Of a stretch of 64,000 nucleotides of DNA, positions 49,565 through 58,278 are shown in pieces. A program made the position numbers and the translations under genes. Numbering within the stretch: position 1 is the first letter of the stretch; each line of letters starts with the position of its first letter. Source of the stretch: Prevotella sp. S7-1-8 (lineage in GTDB: Bacteria > Bacteroidota > Bacteroidia > Bacteroidales > Bacteroidaceae); the NCBI RefSeq assembly GCF_000758925.1, contig NZ_JRNC01000012.1:1-64000 (forward strand). Direction: 5' to 3'. The notes under the pieces are model-generated. The model was not told the DNA's origin and did no database searches. It saw nothing but the letters and a program-made list of their open reading frames with translations.

Positions 49565-49873
49565 ATGATAGCCAAGACGATATTACAGCAGATAGGCGGA
49601 AAACGCTTCACCGCCATGACAGGTAGCCGTGATTTCATAGATATGGGCAACGGCTTACGGATGAGCCTTGCAAGGAACAAAACAAGTGCCAACCGCCTTG
49701 ACATCATCTATGACGAAGGGGCAGACCTCTACAATATGCGCTTCTACCGCAGGACGTTCAGCAAAAAGACCTTTGAGTGCAAGACAAAGGACATTGCCGT
49801 ACACGAGGGTATCTATTTTGATATGCTGGAGGAAATGTTCACGATGGTGACGGGACTTTACACACGCTTTTGA
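49565..49873 (+). CDS. Hypothetical conjugative-element protein (102 aa)
   Basis: 102-aa protein; the ATG at 49565 is preferred because the upstream frame overlaps the previous gene. It contains ILQQIGGKRFTAMTGSRDF and a CKTKDIAVHEGIYFDMLEE segment seen in small proteins of Bacteroidales elements; no function known. Last gene of the rightward operon, directly followed by a terminator. Confidence 0.6.
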   Translation: MIAKTILQQIGGKRFTAMTGSRDFIDMGNGLRMSLARNKTSANRLDIIYDEGADLYNMRFYRRTFSKKTFECKTKDIAVHEGIYFDMLEEMFTMVTGLYTRF

Positions 49874-49878
49874 GTGGC

Positions 49879-49908
49879 GGGGCGGCGAGAGCCGCCCTAC
49901 TTTCTTTC
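49879..49908 (+). terminator. Intrinsic terminator of the rightward element operon
   Basis: GGGCGGC (49880-49886), loop GAGA, GCCGCCC (49891-49897), then TACTTTCTTT. It begins 6 nt after the last stop codon. Confidence 0.8.
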
Positions 49909-49938
49909 AGTGAGCATGATGGCGGACAAAGAAAGTAG
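49897..49938. repeat. 11-bp perfect inverted repeat overlapping the terminator
   Basis: CTACTTTCTTT (49897-49907) and AAAGAAAGTAG (49928-49938) could form a second stem that competes with the terminator hairpin. Confidence 0.6.
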
Positions 49939-49975
49939 CAAAGAAACCTTTGTCCAATCTGCGATAACTAAAAAA

Positions 49976-49996
49976 TCCGCAAGTAAAACTTGCGGA
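49976..49996 (-). terminator. Minus-strand intrinsic terminator downstream of the tra operon
   Basis: Arms TCCGCAAG (49976-49983) and CTTGCGGA (49989-49996) with a 5-nt loop; the minus strand continues with TTTTT. It would stop transcripts that read past the first tra terminator. Confidence 0.7.
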
Positions 49997-50304
49997 GGCT
50001 ATATATTGGGTCGTTATTTTTTGGTGGAGGGGAATGATAATCTCGAACCGTTGAACTACACATTTCTGCTTCGTCTCCATTTCCCCCAACGATTTGATAC
50101 GTTCAATCATTTTTGTTGTTCCTTTCTGAATTTTCCTAAATACTTTCTTCATAATTTCGCTATACTTTTTATGGTTAATAACTATGTTTTGTATTGCTCT
50201 CACAACACTTACAACTTGAAGTGTTATTTGGAAACCGATAGGCAAAAATGGCTCAACGATGTCAATTAACGAGAAAATCCTACGATAATCTATCAAGTGA
50301 TAGA
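49997..50304. other. AT-rich convergent gap between the two element operons
   Basis: About 310 bp without a credible gene; both-strand frames here run through hairpins and lack motifs. A small regulatory RNA on the minus strand between the two terminators is conceivable but unsupported. Confidence 0.4.
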
Positions 50305-50343
50305 GCAAAAGACGTGCCAAGTTAAATATGGCACGTCTTTTGC
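50305..50343. terminator. Bidirectional terminator between convergent operons
   Basis: Perfect 15-bp arms GCAAAAGACGTGCCA (50305-50319) and TGGCACGTCTTTTGC (50329-50343) with a 9-nt loop. T-runs lie inside both arms' 3' sides, so it can act for either strand. It is 18 nt past the lysozyme stop codon. Confidence 0.85.
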
Positions 50344-50360
50344 CAGTTTTGTCAGTCCTT

Positions 50361-50888
50361 TTATGGGATATACAACAGCGCAAACTCCGCCTTTCTCCGT
50401 TTGAGCAGCATGGCGTGGCGTTTTCCTTTGTAGTTGCAGAAGGCTATATACTCACGGTAGATGTTCCTGTCACCAGCTTCCAGCTTCTTGATTAAGGTGC
50501 TTTTGGGGATTGTTTTGCTGCCTAACAGCTTCGCCGGTCCCACATTGTAAGCTAACGTGCCAAGCAAAATCGAATCAACCCCGAATTTACGGAACATGGC
50601 GACAAATTTGCGCAGGTCTTTCCGCAAAAGTTCATCCGCATCCCGTTTTGTCATGGTTCGTGCCGAATACTTCTCGTTTGGCAAAAGTTTGTGACCCCAA
50701 CCGACGTATGGGTAGTGTTTTTCTGAGTGCCAGCCTTCAAAGTAGCGGCAGCATAAAAAAGCACGTTCCATAAGCGGCAGTCGGTAGATTGCCGCCTGCC
50801 CGTCCGTTCCCTCTTGGCGGCTGATCTGCGCGGACACAGAACAGACCGTCAGAAGTGAACAGAGCATTGTCATGAATACACGCATCAT
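50361..50888 (-). CDS. GH24-type lysozyme of the conjugation operon
   Basis: Exported muramidase of 175 aa, with a signal peptide ending SVSAQ (residue 21). The catalytic Glu lies in RYFEGWHSEKHYPYVGWGHKL, the typical GH24 pattern; NVGPAKLLGS follows. In conjugation it would open the peptidoglycan for the mating apparatus. Its ATG overlaps the traQ stop codon, so it is cotranscribed at the end of the tra operon. Confidence 0.88.
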   Translation of the reverse strand: MMRVFMTMLCSLLTVCSVSAQISRQEGTDGQAAIYRLPLMERAFLCCRYFEGWHSEKHYPYVGWGHKLLPNEKYSARTMTKRDADELLRKDLRKFVAMFRKFGVDSILLGTLAYNVGPAKLLGSKTIPKSTLIKKLEAGDRNIYREYIAFCNYKGKRHAMLLKRRKAEFALLYIP

Positions 50889-51388
50889 TTCAACAAGGGG
50901 CTGAAGTTGCCGATGGGAACGATGGTAAGATCGTCGTCCTTTACATTCCTGTTGTTGAAGTCAAATTCCAGTTCGTAGGAGTTGCTAAAGTTATCCTCCA
51001 CCACCACGATGAAATTATGCGCCTCATCACCCGCCGCCGTGTAGTACAGGCGGAATTTTTCGTTCTCCAGCAGGTAGCGGTCGTTAGGCAGGAAGGTGAT
51101 GCCGTTATCCATTTTGAGCGAGCCTTCCCCCTCGAACTGGAAATAGCGGATGGTATAGAGCGTACCCGAAAAGTCGCCCTCCTTTTTCAGTTCACAGCGG
51201 ATTTCCACTGTCTGCCCCTTTACTACCTTGTTCGGCACGGGCATGACCTCCACCGTGAAGGGATAGGACTGCTGGATGTCCATGTCATCGTCACATGACA
51301 CGAGGGTGAATGACATGGCGGCTATCAGGCATAACGCCACTGCCTTGAATATTGATGTTCTCTTGTTTCTGTTGTTCAGTATGTTCAT
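50885..51388 (-). CDS. traQ: Conjugative transposon protein TraQ
   Basis: 167-aa lipoprotein of the CTnDOT TraQ (DUF3872) family. Start ATG 51388 is inside the end of traP, giving a 4-bp overlap. Lipobox LVSC with Cys32 followed by DDD, an export-type signal. The rest is an Ig-like beta domain (TVEVMPVPNKVVKGQTVEI; KMDNGITFLPNDRYLLENE). In the CTnDOT order it follows traP. Confidence 0.9.
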   Translation of the reverse strand: MNILNNRNKRTSIFKAVALCLIAAMSFTLVSCDDDMDIQQSYPFTVEVMPVPNKVVKGQTVEIRCELKKEGDFSGTLYTIRYFQFEGEGSLKMDNGITFLPNDRYLLENEKFRLYYTAAGDEAHNFIVVVEDNFSNSYELEFDFNNRNVKDDDLTIVPIGNFSPLLK

Positions 51389-52287
51389 TGTTCTTCGATT
51401 TTTAGATGGTTGTTTTTCTGTTTTTTCGTTGTCAGTTGCAGGTACTCGTTCAAGTCCTTGCAACCGTCATAGAGGGAGGAACGGTCGGTGACACGTTCCC
51501 CGTATCGCATGGTAAGTGCGGCAAGCGTCCGCCGTCCGGCTTCGTCACGGTCGAGGAAGCAGCCGATGCGCCCGTATCCGTCCAGCAATCCCGCCGCCTT
51601 CTCCACGTTGGCGACTGAGTTCAGCACAAGACAGTCAGCGTTACCGGTTACACCAAGCGTCACGGCAGAGAGAAAGTCCATGAAGCCCTCGAACACGAGG
51701 CACTCGTCAGCCGGGATGTCATTCGCCTTTACCAGTGATACAGACTTCGGAGGTATGCAACCCTTGAAATATCGGCTTCTGACTTCATAGCCACCTGCCA
51801 TGTTCGGAAAGCCAACGGCAAAATACCGTTTCCCACGCACACCGTAGTTCAAGCGGCAGCAGTGACGGGATGCGATGGCGTAAGGGATGCCCCGTTCCTC
51901 TAAATACTCCGTCAGCAGTGAGCGGAGCAGCGGAGCGACCTCCACATCCTCAAAAACGGATTCGGTCGGCTTCGAGAGATAGACGGGCTTTTCCCATCCG
52001 GCAACCGTCATATTGGCGGCTTCCGCTATGAACTTCGCTTGCTTCATGAAGTCATCGCTTTGCAGAAACTCCCCGGCAAGCGTGAAGATGTCGCCGCCCT
52101 TGCCCAAACCGAAGTCGTACCAGAGCTGTTTCGCCACGTTCACACGGAAAGAGGATGTGCGCTCGCCCCTGTACGGGGCAAGATACCACAGCTCGTTACC
52201 GCTCCTTCTGACAGGCTCATGCCCCAGCCGTGCGAGAAAATCCGCAAGCGGCATCCTTCTGACAGCATCTATTTCCGTCCTTTCCAT
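51385..52287 (-). CDS. traP: Toprim-domain primase TraP
   Basis: 300-aa DNA primase-like protein of the CTnDOT TraP group. I start at the ATG at 52287. The N-terminal half resembles a CHC2 primase zinc domain (LWYLAPYRGERTSSFRVN, GGDIFTLAGEFL) but the zinc-binding Cys and His are replaced. The Toprim domain carries EGFMDFLSAV and the DxD of CFLDRDEAGR. It likely primes synthesis of the complementary strand after transfer. Confidence 0.9.
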   Translation of the reverse strand: MERTEIDAVRRMPLADFLARLGHEPVRRSGNELWYLAPYRGERTSSFRVNVAKQLWYDFGLGKGGDIFTLAGEFLQSDDFMKQAKFIAEAANMTVAGWEKPVYLSKPTESVFEDVEVAPLLRSLLTEYLEERGIPYAIASRHCCRLNYGVRGKRYFAVGFPNMAGGYEVRSRYFKGCIPPKSVSLVKANDIPADECLVFEGFMDFLSAVTLGVTGNADCLVLNSVANVEKAAGLLDGYGRIGCFLDRDEAGRRTLAALTMRYGERVTDRSSLYDGCKDLNEYLQLTTKKQKNNHLKIEEQ

Positions 52288-52294
52288 GCCCGTG

Positions 52295-52870
52295 TCAGTT
52301 GATGATGAACTTGATACCGACCCCGAACTGCGTGTGGAACTTCCGTGTGTCGCCACCCCAAAGGCAACGCTCCCGCAGGTTGGCAAGCAGGGCGATACGG
52401 TCTGCCACGTAACACTCCACATCGAGCGTCAGCGCACCGCCGTAGATGAAGGCGTCCCGGTCGTGCAGCGTGGAGCCGTCATGCAGCACCTTCTTCCCCC
52501 AATTTACCGCCTCATATCCGGCGAGAGCCGAAGCCCCGGCATAGACGAAAACAATCTTTCGGGCGTCCGACAGTATCTTGAAGTAATAGCCGCCCTCCGC
52601 CGTGAACTGCGCCACGGGTATCTTGGTGTCCTTGTAGGGATTGTTCTTCAACAGGTATTCGCCACCGAACACCCACTTGTTCCCCTTCTTCGTGTAGGTG
52701 GAGAGAGCCGCCCCGAAGCTGTACCCGCCGTCCTTGCCGCCGAGATTGAAGCCGTCCGCCATGTCCGCCCTCACCTCGATGCCCTGCATCTTCGGCAGAC
52801 ACCGCTGGGCGTGCGCCTGCCCTGTAAAAAGGGCAAGCGACGCGATGATTATTGCGATGTACTTTCTCAT
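52295..52870 (-). CDS. traO: Conjugative transposon protein TraO
   Basis: 191-aa exported protein of the TraO family; signal peptide ending GQAHAQ. Beta-rich, with a barrel-like C-terminus (CLWGGDTRKFHTQFGVGIKFIIN), so it is likely an outer-membrane component of the mating channel. It starts 2 bp after traN and ends 7 bp before traP. Confidence 0.9.
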   Translation of the reverse strand: MRKYIAIIIASLALFTGQAHAQRCLPKMQGIEVRADMADGFNLGGKDGGYSFGAALSTYTKKGNKWVFGGEYLLKNNPYKDTKIPVAQFTAEGGYYFKILSDARKIVFVYAGASALAGYEAVNWGKKVLHDGSTLHDRDAFIYGGALTLDVECYVADRIALLANLRERCLWGGDTRKFHTQFGVGIKFIIN

Positions 52871-52872
52871 GG

Positions 52873-53859
52873 TCAGCGTACTTGAAGTTCGTTGATGGTA
52901 CCCGCGCGTACCAAATCCTCGTTCTCAATCACGAAGGACTGGTGACGGCCGCCGTTCTTCTCGTTCAATTCCACCACGAGGCACTTGTCATCGGGGATGG
53001 TGAACTTCGCCATCGTGAAGACCGTGCGCTCGCTCTTTTTGCCCGGCACGAGGGTGGCGTAGTTCTGCGCGCGGAGCGGCAGAATAATCTGCTCCTGCAC
53101 GGCAGTACGCTTCGCAACCTTCTTGTCCACGATTTTCCAAGTGATGTAGTCCACATCGAAAGGCACGTTGCTCTGGTTCTTTATCTCCGTGTGGAAATAA
53201 AGCAAGCCGTTGTGCGTGTAGATGCCTTTCAACAGGTATTGGATGCCGAAACGCTTGCAGCCGATATGCTTCACCTCGCGCTTGTTCTGTTTGTGGATGG
53301 ACTTCATGATAAGGCGCACCAGCATCGGGCTTTCGCTGCCCAGCTCTTTCAGATAGATTTCCTGCGCGTTGTTCGGGCGGTTCACCGTGCTGCCGTCATG
53401 GATGAAGTCGCACATCTCCACGTTGAGCAACAGCGGTTCGGCGGCGTACTTCACGTTGAAGGTGTAGAAACTGCCGTCCTCCGTGATGACGGACATATTC
53501 GTTTCGTTGGGAAAATTCCTTACGGTAGCCTTCACACGGATGATGTTCTCCGCTCCGTCGGCTTTCCCGGCAATCAGGTCGGGCGAGCCTAAATCGACAT
53601 AGCGCACCTCCGCCGGAAAAATGACGTGGACGGTCTTGTCGTAGGTCACTTCCAGACCGTGCGGCGGTATCATGCGGTCGAAGGTCAGCTTGCGTGACAG
53701 CCCGTGATATAGGTCGCCGTCCGCCTCCTTCTGCGGATAGACCTCCTTCGTCAAGGTCGGTTGTTCACTTCCGTTGGTCGTTTCAACGGTTACATTCTCC
53801 TGCGCGTTGGCAGTTATGATGCCCATAGCGAGGGCAAACATGATGATTACTTTTCTCAT
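52873..53859 (-). CDS. traN: Conjugative transposon protein TraN
   Basis: 328-aa exported protein of the TraN (DUF4138) family, equivalent in position to VirB9-like periplasmic channel components. Signal peptide ends ITANAQ (residue 20). Motifs include ERTVFTMAKFTIPDDKCLVVE near the end and HVIFPAEVRYVDLGSPDLIAGK near residue 90, the latter typical of these VirB9-like proteins. Confidence 0.92.
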   Translation of the reverse strand: MRKVIIMFALAMGIITANAQENVTVETTNGSEQPTLTKEVYPQKEADGDLYHGLSRKLTFDRMIPPHGLEVTYDKTVHVIFPAEVRYVDLGSPDLIAGKADGAENIIRVKATVRNFPNETNMSVITEDGSFYTFNVKYAAEPLLLNVEMCDFIHDGSTVNRPNNAQEIYLKELGSESPMLVRLIMKSIHKQNKREVKHIGCKRFGIQYLLKGIYTHNGLLYFHTEIKNQSNVPFDVDYITWKIVDKKVAKRTAVQEQIILPLRAQNYATLVPGKKSERTVFTMAKFTIPDDKCLVVELNEKNGGRHQSFVIENEDLVRAGTINELQVR

Positions 53860-53893
53860 TACTTTTGGATTTTAGTGGTAATTTTTATTGTTT

Positions 53894-55246
53894 TCAATAT
53901 TTTTCTTGGTAAAGCATGACCCTGTACCCGGCTTTCAGATGCACCTTGACGGTTCGCATCTTTTTGGCGATGTACTGGCTCGTGCCTTGTATCAGCCCCT
54001 TGCCCAAGTCGGAGGCGAGCTGCGCCCCGGCATTGGTGGAGATGTTGATGCTGCTTCCCAGCGAGCCGCCCATGTTGGCGGCGACCTCCCGGACGGCGTT
54101 CATCTCCATCGAGTTCGGGATGAAGATGCCGGGCTGTCCGTCCGTGTCATAGACCGCAAGCTCCACGGGGATAATCGTGCCGTCGTATTCCAGCGAGGTA
54201 ATCTCGATGTCGAGCCGCTCACCCTGTATCTTGCCCGTGCCGACCACCACCGCACCCCGGGGTATTGTCCTGCCTGCCACCGCCATAGGCTCCAGCAGGC
54301 GCAGCCTTACCGTCTGCCCGTCCGTCACGCTCTGCGCCCCATGCACGCACGCCGGTATGGTGTTCCTGTCCAATACCTCCGCCGTGCCGACAGCCGTGTT
54401 GAAACCCCGGTTGCGTTCCTGCGATAAGGCGGCGACAAACTCCGCGTTACTCATAGGCTGTGAGAGTGAAGAAACTACTTGATGCTCCACCTGTCTGATA
54501 GGCATTGCCTTGTTCTTCTTCCCTTTCTGCACGGTAGTTGGCTCTGCCCTCTGTTCCGCCGATGGCTGTCCTCCGTTCTGACCGCCCATGTACTTTGCCG
54601 CCAGCTCGTAGGACTTCTCCATAAGAGCCACCTGCTCGTCCATAGAGGAAGCCTTGCCCCTCTCGCTTTCCAGTTCCGACTCCAGCGATGCGATGCGCTC
54701 CAACAATTCGTCCATCTCCGCATTGTCGTTTTTCGGCTGGTCGTAGAAGTTTCCGAGCGTGGCGTTCAGGTCACGGTAGGCGGCTGCGGAGGACTGGATG
54801 GTCTGCGGCGTGGCTGGCTTTGCCCTTTCTTCCTTGCCGCCCGGATTGGCGAGGTCGAAGTCCACTCCGTTCTCCGTTCCCGCTATCTCGCGGTCGAACA
54901 TGTCGCCCAGCTGCCCGATGGCACGGTTGCGGCTCTCCTGACGCTCTTCCATCTCCCCATGCTCGTAGGCTTTCAGCTTGTCGCCGATAATCTGCCGGTT
55001 CGCCTTGTCAGCGTCGGGCATCTCGGTGTTGTATCCGTCCGTTCCCGGCGGTTGCTCCTTGCCGGAGGACGGGGCGAATATCAGCCACATCGCCCCGATG
55101 AACACCAACACCATAGCGGGCAGCACGATCATCTTCTGCCGTTTCAGCCGTTGCGCCTCTGTCAGCGGTTCGCGCTCCTTTTTCGGTTTCCCCGTTTCGG
55201 GAGCAGCTTTGTTCTCTTTCGTCGGTTCATTCTTTGTCTGTTCCAT
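53894..55246 (-). CDS. traM: Conjugative transposon protein TraM
   Basis: 450-aa protein of the CTnDOT TraM family, with a VirB10-like layout. A cytoplasmic Lys/Glu-rich head (about 1-33) is followed by one transmembrane segment (MIVLPAMVLVFIGAMWLIF, about 34-53). A long periplasmic linker with coiled coil (about 165-220) leads to the C-terminal VirB10-like barrel (AEVLDRNTIPACVHGAQSV onwards). It overlaps traL by 20 bp. Confidence 0.92.
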   Translation of the reverse strand: MEQTKNEPTKENKAAPETGKPKKEREPLTEAQRLKRQKMIVLPAMVLVFIGAMWLIFAPSSGKEQPPGTDGYNTEMPDADKANRQIIGDKLKAYEHGEMEERQESRNRAIGQLGDMFDREIAGTENGVDFDLANPGGKEERAKPATPQTIQSSAAAYRDLNATLGNFYDQPKNDNAEMDELLERIASLESELESERGKASSMDEQVALMEKSYELAAKYMGGQNGGQPSAEQRAEPTTVQKGKKNKAMPIRQVEHQVVSSLSQPMSNAEFVAALSQERNRGFNTAVGTAEVLDRNTIPACVHGAQSVTDGQTVRLRLLEPMAVAGRTIPRGAVVVGTGKIQGERLDIEITSLEYDGTIIPVELAVYDTDGQPGIFIPNSMEMNAVREVAANMGGSLGSSINISTNAGAQLASDLGKGLIQGTSQYIAKKMRTVKVHLKAGYRVMLYQEKY

Positions 55247-55535
55247 ATAAATAAGGTGTTAAGTGATTGCCTGTTTCCGCCGGGGTCGGCAGTTCCACCC
55301 GTCCGGCGTGTCCCGTTTCCATATGTGAGCCGTCGTTCCTGCCGATGTCATAGACGGCTCTGCCGAAGGTGTAAAGGGCAAGCACCGCGAAGGCGGCGAA
55401 CATCCCCAGCACGATGCGGCGGCGTGTTTCCGGCGGCAAGCCGTCCAGATACCCTTTGAGACTTGCCGCCAAGCGTTTCCGTTTGTCGTGGAGTTTCCAA
55501 TACATGCCCCACATTGATTTTCTGATACTTTTCAT
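55227..55535 (-). CDS. traL: Conjugative transposon protein TraL
   Basis: 102-aa protein of the TraL (DUF3989) family. One hydrophobic segment (RIVLGMFAAFAVLALYTFG, about residues 40-58) anchors it in the inner membrane. Its 3' end overlaps traM, indicating coupling. Confidence 0.88.
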   Translation of the reverse strand: MKSIRKSMWGMYWKLHDKRKRLAASLKGYLDGLPPETRRRIVLGMFAAFAVLALYTFGRAVYDIGRNDGSHMETGHAGRVELPTPAETGNHLTPYLYGTDKE

Positions 55536-55541
55536 GTCCTG

Positions 55542-56165
55542 TTACCGTTTGATAGTCTGTAAATCCTTGTTCTCAATGATGGTGAAACCCTCGATGGTAA
55601 AACCGTTCGGGTTGTCATCCGACCGCGATGCGTTCAGCAGGCGGCAGGTGGTCACGAGGCTGCGCTCGGTGACGTTGCTCTGCCGGATGATTTTCTGTGT
55701 GGCGTAGGTCACGGCACGGTAGGGATAGGCGTTGAAGTCGCACACCACGCTGTCCACCTTCAGCACTTGGTTGATGTTCCCGGCGATGATGCGGTTGTAG
55801 TACCCCTTCTCCGCGAAGTCCGAATAATAGTGGTACACGCTCTTGTCCGCCAGCAGCAAGGCACGTTTCACGTTGTGTTCAATCGCGCTTTTTTCAGGTG
55901 ATAGCGTGAAGAACATCTCGTGGAAACGGCGCACATGTTCCCGTGCCTCCGCCGGGCGGTTCTGCGACAAATCCTGAGACAAGGCGAGCATCAGGCTCTT
56001 GCCGTTGTCCAGCACATAGATTTTCTCCCGTTGCTTCTCTGCGAAACGGTAGGAGTTCCACACGCTCCACACCGTCACCACGGCGCACAGCGAGAGGAAG
56101 ACGATACCGAACAGGCGTATCTGCCTGAACGACGATTCGATGTTTCTAAGTGATTTGAATTCCAT
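55542..56165 (-). CDS. traK: Conjugative transposon protein TraK
   Basis: 207-aa VirB8-like inner-membrane protein of the TraK family. A single N-terminal membrane helix (LFGIVFLSLCAVVTVWSVWN, about 18-37) precedes a periplasmic domain. It contains DKSVYHYYSDFAEKGYYNRIIAGN and CRLLNASRSDDNPNGFTIEGF near the end. 6 bp separate it from traL. Confidence 0.92.
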   Translation of the reverse strand: MEFKSLRNIESSFRQIRLFGIVFLSLCAVVTVWSVWNSYRFAEKQREKIYVLDNGKSLMLALSQDLSQNRPAEAREHVRRFHEMFFTLSPEKSAIEHNVKRALLLADKSVYHYYSDFAEKGYYNRIIAGNINQVLKVDSVVCDFNAYPYRAVTYATQKIIRQSNVTERSLVTTCRLLNASRSDDNPNGFTIEGFTIIENKDLQTIKR

Positions 56166-56196
56166 TTATATTTTCCAATTTATGATTGCACATTGA

Positions 56197-57201
56197 TTAT
56201 TTCAGCAATTTGCCGACACGTCCGACTGCGTTTCCTGCGGCTGCACCCGCCACGCTGCCCGCCATGCTTCCGGCTCGTCCCGCCATCTGGTTCACGTTGC
56301 GACCGTAACCGCCCATGCCTCCGGCTTGGATAATCCAGCCCGCAACGGTGGGAATGGTAAAGTAGCCGATGATGCCGATGCAGAGGAATACGATATACAC
56401 CCCGTCGCTCGAATCCAGCGAGAAGTTCGGGTCTGCCTGCATCCGCTCGATGTCGTTTTGCAGCATCAGAACCTGTATCTTCGCCAGTATGGTGCTGAAC
56501 ATGTCCGATACCGGTAGCCACAGATAGACCTGTATATAGCGGCATATCCACTGCGTGAGCGTGTTTTGGAAACCGTCCCATACCGACAGGGCGAAGGCTA
56601 TCGGACCGAGAATCGCCAGCACCACGAGAAAGAAGGTGCGGACGGTGTCTATCACGAGGGCGGCGGCTTGGAACAGCAGTTCGAGTATCTCGCGGAAGAA
56701 GTCGCGGATGCTCTTCTTCATGTTGTACATTCCCCGGTCGATATACATTCCCGCCATCGTCACCATGTCGGAGGGCGACCAGCCGAGTTCCTCCAGTTGC
56801 TTGTCAAATTCCTCGTTGGACACGAGGTAGGCGGTTTCGGGGTTGCGTACCATCGCCTCGTATTCCAGTTTGTCCTTCTGCTCCCGGTATCGGTTCATGT
56901 CCAGCGTTTCCGCCTCCAGCATCTTTGCCGTGCCCTGTACGACGGGTGAGAGGATGCTGTTTATCGTGCCCAGCACCACAGTCGGGAAGAACATGATGCA
57001 CAGACCGATGGCAAAAGGACGGAGCATCGGGAATACGTCTATCGGTTCAGCTCTCGCCAGCGACTGCCATACCCGGTAGGCGACGTAGAACAGCGCACCC
57101 AGCCCGGCGATGCCTTTCGCCACACCAGCCATGTCCCCACACAGCGGCATCATCTGCTCATAAAGTGAACGTAAAATCTGATGAAGGTTGTCGAACTTCA
57201 T
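56197..57201 (-). CDS. traJ: Conjugative transposon protein TraJ
   Basis: 334-aa polytopic inner-membrane protein of the CTnDOT TraJ family, VirB6-like. Several hydrophobic segments are visible (GVAKGIAGLGALFYVAYRVW, AIGLCIMFFPTVVLGTI, FFLVVLAILGPIAFALSVW, YIVFLCIGIIGYFTI). The Gly/Ala-rich C-terminus (MAGRAGSMAGSVAGAAAG) is cytoplasmic or periplasmic tail. It starts 3 bp after traI. Confidence 0.94.
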   Translation of the reverse strand: MKFDNLHQILRSLYEQMMPLCGDMAGVAKGIAGLGALFYVAYRVWQSLARAEPIDVFPMLRPFAIGLCIMFFPTVVLGTINSILSPVVQGTAKMLEAETLDMNRYREQKDKLEYEAMVRNPETAYLVSNEEFDKQLEELGWSPSDMVTMAGMYIDRGMYNMKKSIRDFFREILELLFQAAALVIDTVRTFFLVVLAILGPIAFALSVWDGFQNTLTQWICRYIQVYLWLPVSDMFSTILAKIQVLMLQNDIERMQADPNFSLDSSDGVYIVFLCIGIIGYFTIPTVAGWIIQAGGMGGYGRNVNQMAGRAGSMAGSVAGAAAGNAVGRVGKLLK

Positions 57202-57204
57202 AGG

Positions 57205-57834
57205 CTACCAGTATCTTTCGTTCATGTTCCCGTACAGCCCCATGATGCGGTCGAGGTCGTTCTTCTTTTTCGCACGCAGGTAACTCACGGAGATGTTCTT
57301 GTTCGTGTAGTAGCTCACGAGGTTGCGGTAACGCTTCATCTTCGAGTGGCAGCGTTCCACCACGTCCATGCGCTCCTTGTCGGTCATGGAGAGCGTGGTG
57401 ATGTTCACCACGTTCCTGAGTTCCGTCAACACTTCGTTGCTTTCCTCCAGCAGTTTCGTGTAGCCGAAAGCGATTGCGGAAAGCTCTTCGGGTCTGAAAT
57501 TCCCGTCACGGAGCATCCGTTGGAAACTGTTCACATAGATGTCTGTGATGTCGCCCACCATCAGGATGGTCTGCTGCACCTTGCGGGCGTCCTTGACCAG
57601 ATTGTTCACCGATTTGAGGGCATCGTAATACTTCTTGCCCTGCTGATAGATTTTCACCGTCTCCTGAAAGTTGCTCACCATGTTCGTGGCGGTCTTGGAG
57701 GTATGGATGATGTTTTTGGAGGCATTGATGATGCCCTGCGCTAGATTGCCCGGATCGCTTACGACCCACTGTGCGCTTGCCCTGCCCGCGAAAAGCAGGC
57801 ACAGGCAGATAATCATTGTTATTCTTGTTCTCAT
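57205..57834 (-). CDS. traI: Conjugative transposon protein TraI
   Basis: 209-aa exported protein of the DUF4141 family in the traI position; a VirB5-like periplasmic role is possible. Signal peptide ends ASAQW (residue 22). The rest is alpha-helical (KIYQQGKKYYDALKSVNNLV, KERMDVVERCHSKMKRY). Confidence 0.9.
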   Translation of the reverse strand: MRTRITMIICLCLLFAGRASAQWVVSDPGNLAQGIINASKNIIHTSKTATNMVSNFQETVKIYQQGKKYYDALKSVNNLVKDARKVQQTILMVGDITDIYVNSFQRMLRDGNFRPEELSAIAFGYTKLLEESNEVLTELRNVVNITTLSMTDKERMDVVERCHSKMKRYRNLVSYYTNKNISVSYLRAKKKNDLDRIMGLYGNMNERYW

Positions 57835-57857
57835 GTTACTTTGGATTTTAGTGGTTG

Positions 57858-58238
57858 TTATTCTTCGGTCGGATGTCCCGGCTGCGGCTTCACCCGCACA
57901 TAGTCCCCGTTTGGCGAGAAAGTCAGCACATCCGTGGCCTCGTTGTAGGACACGTCGATGCGGAAGCCGGTGTTCATGAACAGGTTGCCGTTCTCCTCCT
58001 GCAAGAGATAGGTTTCCGGCTTGAGCTTGCGGCGCAGACCGCTACGACGGAACACCGTCACTTTGTAGGCTTCGCCCTCCTTGTAGATAAGCACGTCAGG
58101 TTTTCCCTCCACGCTCTCCCAGTTCCCGCACAGCATGTCGCGGCGGTTGTCGGCCACGTCGCAGGATTGCAGCATCATGACCGCCAATCCGATAAGGCAC
58201 TTGCTGACTTGCAGCATTTTCACTTTTGGTAAATTCAT
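57858..58238 (-). CDS. traH: DUF3876 family lipoprotein (traH position)
   Basis: 126-aa lipoprotein of DUF3876, found in the traH position of CTnDOT-type elements. Lipobox LQSC with Cys26. A beta-rich body follows (CGNWESVEGKPDVLIYKEGE, GFRIDVSYNEATDVLTF). Role unknown; the gene symbol is assigned from gene order only. Confidence 0.75.
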   Translation of the reverse strand: MNLPKVKMLQVSKCLIGLAVMMLQSCDVADNRRDMLCGNWESVEGKPDVLIYKEGEAYKVTVFRRSGLRRKLKPETYLLQEENGNLFMNTGFRIDVSYNEATDVLTFSPNGDYVRVKPQPGHPTEE

Positions 58239-58278
58239 ACGCGTTTTTCTTTTTTGGTTGATACATTCTGTTTTTTAG

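Noticed and set aside
49907-50383. 158-codon minus-strand frame after the lysozyme gene
   Set aside because: It runs through two strong terminators and overlaps the lysozyme end; no domain is seen.
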